From: Christensenellaceae bacterium
Lineage (GTDB): Bacteria; Bacillota; Clostridia; Christensenellales; Borkfalkiaceae
Length of the DNA: 33,418 nucleotides
Assembly (NCBI GenBank): GCA_022768945.1
Contig: JALEKY010000041.1
Span: 1-33,418, forward strand
Reading direction: 5' to 3'
This document shows positions 31,701-33,418 of this stretch, in pieces. The notes under the pieces were generated by a model that saw only the letters and a program-made list of their open reading frames with translations, was not told the origin of the DNA and did no database searches. Each line of letters opens with the position of its first letter. The stretch's first letter is position 1. The position numbers and the translations under genes were made by a program.

Positions 31701-33033
31701 CTTTAACGGAAGCGACGTCCGAAATTTTAAGGGTTAAATTCGCGTTGCCGTCCGCGTCGTAGGTTAAATCGGAAAATTCGTGCTGTTCAACAAAGCTTAC
31801 GAAGTCCTCGTTAATGTCTATCGGCAAACCGACGTCGAGGCGTTTTAACAGCTTTACGAAGTCCGAAGCTTTTATTTCCTCTTGAATAAGCTCGCCGGTG
31901 ACGGGATTTGTGTATTCGTATTCTTTTTTGAATTCGATAATCTCGTCGCAGAACTTAAAGAAGTCGTCTGTCAGCACTTTTGCACATTCGTTTTGAATTT
32001 TTACTATAATCTCGCCGGGAATGTTTATAAGCGCGGGATTGTTTTTCAAAAGATCGTAAAGAGATTGCGTTGAGTTTGCGAGATCGTTAAAACCAAGTTC
32101 TCTTAGTCCCGCAACAAGCTCGTCTATGTTAATTTGCTCGTCAAGCTCTTTGAATATCTCTTCGCCCGTTTTTACATTAATGGAAGATATCGTGTCGGAA
32201 AAGCTTTTAATTCCGTCGCGATATTCGATTAGAGTCGCGCTCGTGGTTTCCTGCAGATATTTCATAGCCGTTTTCGCGAGAGAAAGGGATTGACCTAATT
32301 CTTTGGAAACGGGCATTTGAAAATATGTATTCTCTATTTCCTCTATGCTTTTGGGGGAAGAGTCGTTTCTGAACGAAACCTTGCCGCCGCTCTCGGTGAG
32401 AGTGCCGAGAGGAATATCGAGCTTTGAATTGGTTGCGAGCTGCTGAACGAGCAGAAGCGAGGTCATTTCGAGTCCGTTAAACGTGCTAATGACTATTTTG
32501 TCTTCAGGAACGCCGGAAAGATCTACCGAGCCGACGTTCTCGACGGAGAGGAGTTTTTCCCTGATCGCCTTGGCGTCCGCATAGGCTTGCTCCTCGTCGT
32601 TGTCGTTGTAAACGGTAACGGTAGCTACGGCGTTTCCGTTGAAGTCTATTTTTGTGTAAATCGGATCGTAACAGCTGTCAGGGAACGAAACGAGGGCGAG
32701 CTTGTCTTTAATTTCGTCCGTTTTTTTGTCTACGTCCGTTCCGTACTCGAACTGAATCGCAGCCATAGTCGCGTTTTCTATACTGTACGAAGTTATGGAT
32801 TTTACGTTCGAAAGAGTTTTAAGCGCGGAGTCTAAAAGAGGTCTTACCGTTTCGTCGCACGTTTGCGCGCTTGCTCCGGGATATGCTATGGTTACGCCGA
32901 GCGCGGGGAATGCTATATCCGGCAAAAGATTTACCGGCATATTGAGTGCCGCGAGTATTCCGAAACCGAATACGAGAATGGCTATCGTGCAAACGGTTAC
33001 CGGTCGCAAGAAGATTTTCTTCAAAAAATTCAT
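28798..33033 (-). CDS. very large RND-family exporter with extra domains
   Basis: A 1411-residue inner-membrane transporter of the resistance-nodulation-division class, which uses the proton gradient to move substrates outward. It has the two-fold RND layout: a first helix at about 10-30, six helices at about 507-665, a helix at about 738-758, and six more at about 1068-1228. The fourth helix carries GMLVDNSIVIIE (573-584) with the proton-relay aspartate; the partner helix has GVVVNNAIVMID. Ordinary family members have about 1050 residues. The excess is an inserted block at about 240-425 in the first external loop, a Lys/Ser-rich loop at 671-720, and a cytoplasmic tail at 1231-1411 with an acidic Glu/Thr/Asn-rich linker and a compact end. 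The ATG has AGGAG upstream. Its substrate is unknown; no membrane-fusion partner is next to it in this window. Confidence 0.9.
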   Translation of the reverse strand: MNFLKKIFLRPVTVCTIAILVFGFGILAALNMPVNLLPDIAFPALGVTIAYPGASAQTCDETVRPLLDSALKTLSNVKSITSYSIENATMAAIQFEYGTDVDKKTDEIKDKLALVSFPDSCYDPIYTKIDFNGNAVATVTVYNDNDEEQAYADAKAIREKLLSVENVGSVDLSGVPEDKIVISTFNGLEMTSLLLVQQLATNSKLDIPLGTLTESGGKVSFRNDSSPKSIEEIENTYFQMPVSKELGQSLSLAKTAMKYLQETTSATLIEYRDGIKSFSDTISSINVKTGEEIFKELDEQINIDELVAGLRELGFNDLANSTQSLYDLLKNNPALINIPGEIIVKIQNECAKVLTDDFFKFCDEIIEFKKEYEYTNPVTGELIQEEIKASDFVKLLKRLDVGLPIDINEDFVSFVEQHEFSDLTYDADGNANLTLKISDVASVKEERSFSSYAYYNGRQAVTLKVYGISGANAAKISSGVREIVNEFSGSSVAVMIDDQSQFITDSVSNVISSMIIGGVLAVIVILLFLKKLRTSLVIAVTMPLSVLGAMGCMYFMGITLNMVSLGGLAVGIGMLVDNSIVIIESINCERDKGKSAYVAAIDGTRLVASSLVASTLTSVCVFFPILFTKGLTEMIFADLSWSVIFSLVFSLIVALTVIPTLYCLVCSDKKMLTGRPFGKRPAKKHAPASAVKETSSSSDENSGANDKKPVKRTKKNTSFVQATSRFYDGFLRKCLRARWLVLVLTLLVFAASTTIIFTTGTDFMPSVDQKTIEVNIVFDSADELSYCKAKTYEVYEAIRDNVADVKHLSADVSNSSLISTSVHGTIRLVLNDNAKKKTKTVLEEIRKIAETDDSLSLTVTEVDGVLASLMSSFGGVSNIGVTIEGEDVAVLKEIAEKVSEKATSSYDYFTRVTNNLSSETPEYSIKIDGQKCFENGIDYSVAVATLRAGIAGYSACTVTVSGNQYDVSVKFRDGTINEYYGGIDNYVLSFSGDKSVKLKDIAVITKTLSPTQIVRQNGKYVMNLAAESTGIDSGTAADAFAKVVADVLSGYEGYVSQESGVNHYLNEVFQGLAIAMIIAFILLFAVMACQFESLSKPFIVIFSIPLSFSGAFLALSISGLTLNVVSFIGIIMLMGVVVNNAIVMIDRIEQLRTEEGYSAYDALIEGSKSRMRAIWMSTLTTVLALIPLALAIGRGSELMQPLGVVVIGGLTLATLVTLFIIPIMFSIVKRVPIPKKAKNGNGELAETAAEKLSAENASTEKTATLENEEANENVFYAENTEAHETDLTETNKSADESISQEKVDNNQTEEKENTFEKAEQTTVETSDNVVTLICDGTKKLEIIGNGTSKIIVKCKDAKTVSFTPENPATTIVTEEKNTLTAPTEKKRKEIVENYNNGKGISERYVSVKKNK

Positions 33034-33378
33034 AATAAATCGCTCCTATGACAAAACGGGCAGCTGCACTCTCTTTTTCGCATCTACCCTATGTAATAAT
33101 ACCACTAATAAAGTAATTATACAAATGGTTCTTTAAATAATTGTTAATATTGAAACTTTTTTTGAAGTTTTATTCCTTTTTTTATAAAAAATCGGACAAA
33201 AAACCATGCTTTTCGGTGCGGATTCCGTTCGTTATCGCTGATTGGCCGGAAAACGGCCGGCGACGAAGAATTCAATTCCGAGAGCGAAAAACAATACTCT
33301 GCGCCGTCCGTTTGACAAACGCGTTTGAAAAGAGTTATAATACAAAAAGAGAAAAACAAAAACAAGGATTTATTTCAA
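33034..33378. other. divergent intergenic region of 345 bases
   Basis: It separates the RND gene from a plus-strand gene. On the minus strand TTGTAT (33119-33124) and TATTAT (33096-33101), 17 bases apart, are a modest candidate promoter for the exporter. A small GGCCG/CGGCC hairpin lies at 33244-33258. The right part holds the promoter of the next gene. I see no RNA gene or further coding region. Confidence 0.5.
33312..33341 (+). promoter_or_regulatory. consensus promoter of the right-edge gene
   Basis: A perfect TTGACA (33312-33317) and a perfect TATAAT (33336-33341) are 18 bases apart, with the start expected near 33348, about 31 bases before the ATG at 33379. Confidence 0.88.
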
Positions 33379-33418
33379 ATGAAGTATATCGAAATGCCCG
33401 AAGGCTCGCCTGCGTATC
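33379..33418 (+). CDS. start of a gene cut by the window edge
   Basis: Thirteen codons are visible (MKYIEMPEGSPAY), following an AAGGA site and a consensus promoter. The opening faintly recalls lipoate-protein ligases, which often begin with a MKYIE-like strand, but this is too short to assign a function. Confidence 0.6.
   Translation, partial: MKYIEMPEGSPAY

Noticed and set aside
33144..33365. 73-codon minus-strand frame in the divergent gap at the right end
   Set aside because: It runs over the consensus promoter of the plus-strand gene, has no ribosome site, and resembles no protein I know.
1..33418. CRISPR arrays, insertion sequences, phage or integrase genes, tRNA and rRNA
   Set aside because: No regularly spaced repeats, transposase motifs, terminal inverted repeats or RNA-gene signatures were seen by eye; only short, isolated hairpins.

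Overview
The window looks like chromosomal core DNA from a spore-forming member of the Clostridia (Bacillota). The lineage call is inference. It rests on a spoIIE gene, a SCIFF peptide with its radical SAM maturase (a pair characteristic of Clostridia), the order rpsO-pnp-ylxY-mlpA known from Firmicutes, a HemZ-type radical SAM protein, strong purine-rich ribosome binding sites, and sigma-A-like promoters. I see no insertion sequence, phage gene, CRISPR array, tRNA or rRNA.

Left block (about 1-9220): a plus-strand SGNH hydrolase meets a minus-strand series at a shared terminator. Reading leftward from 9220, the series is an exported M3-type metallopeptidase, spoIIE, serS, a Na/Pi cotransporter with a PhoU-like tail, and a YitT-type membrane protein. 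Most have their own terminator or promoter, so this is a run of small units rather than one operon.

Central block (about 9440-27500, plus strand): the SCIFF precursor gene scfA (53 codons) and its maturase scfB come first, separated by a hairpin that looks like a partial terminator. A gamma-carbonic-anhydrase-like gene follows. A consensus promoter then precedes secD-secF, with a 17-codon leader ORF running into the secD start. After a terminator come recJ, rel, a metallo-beta-lactamase-fold hydrolase and hemZ, all closely spaced. Next are rpsO with a structured leader, pnp, a YlxY-type deacetylase-like protein, an M16 peptidase, and a putative DNA-binding regulator I cannot name. The block covers protein export, recombination, the stringent response and RNA turnover, plus one modified-peptide system.

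Right block (about 27500-33418): minus-strand HU and a minus-strand pair, a very large RND exporter followed 14 bases later by a flavin-reductase-like gene. A plus-strand gene with a consensus promoter begins at 33379 and runs off the window.

Most of the content is familiar housekeeping. The points most worth a second look are the secD leader ORF, the scfA-scfB attenuator, the RND exporter with an inserted region of about 180 residues and a 180-residue cytoplasmic tail, the orphan regulator at 26010, and several hairpin arrangements. I found no clear evidence of a wholly new multi-gene system.
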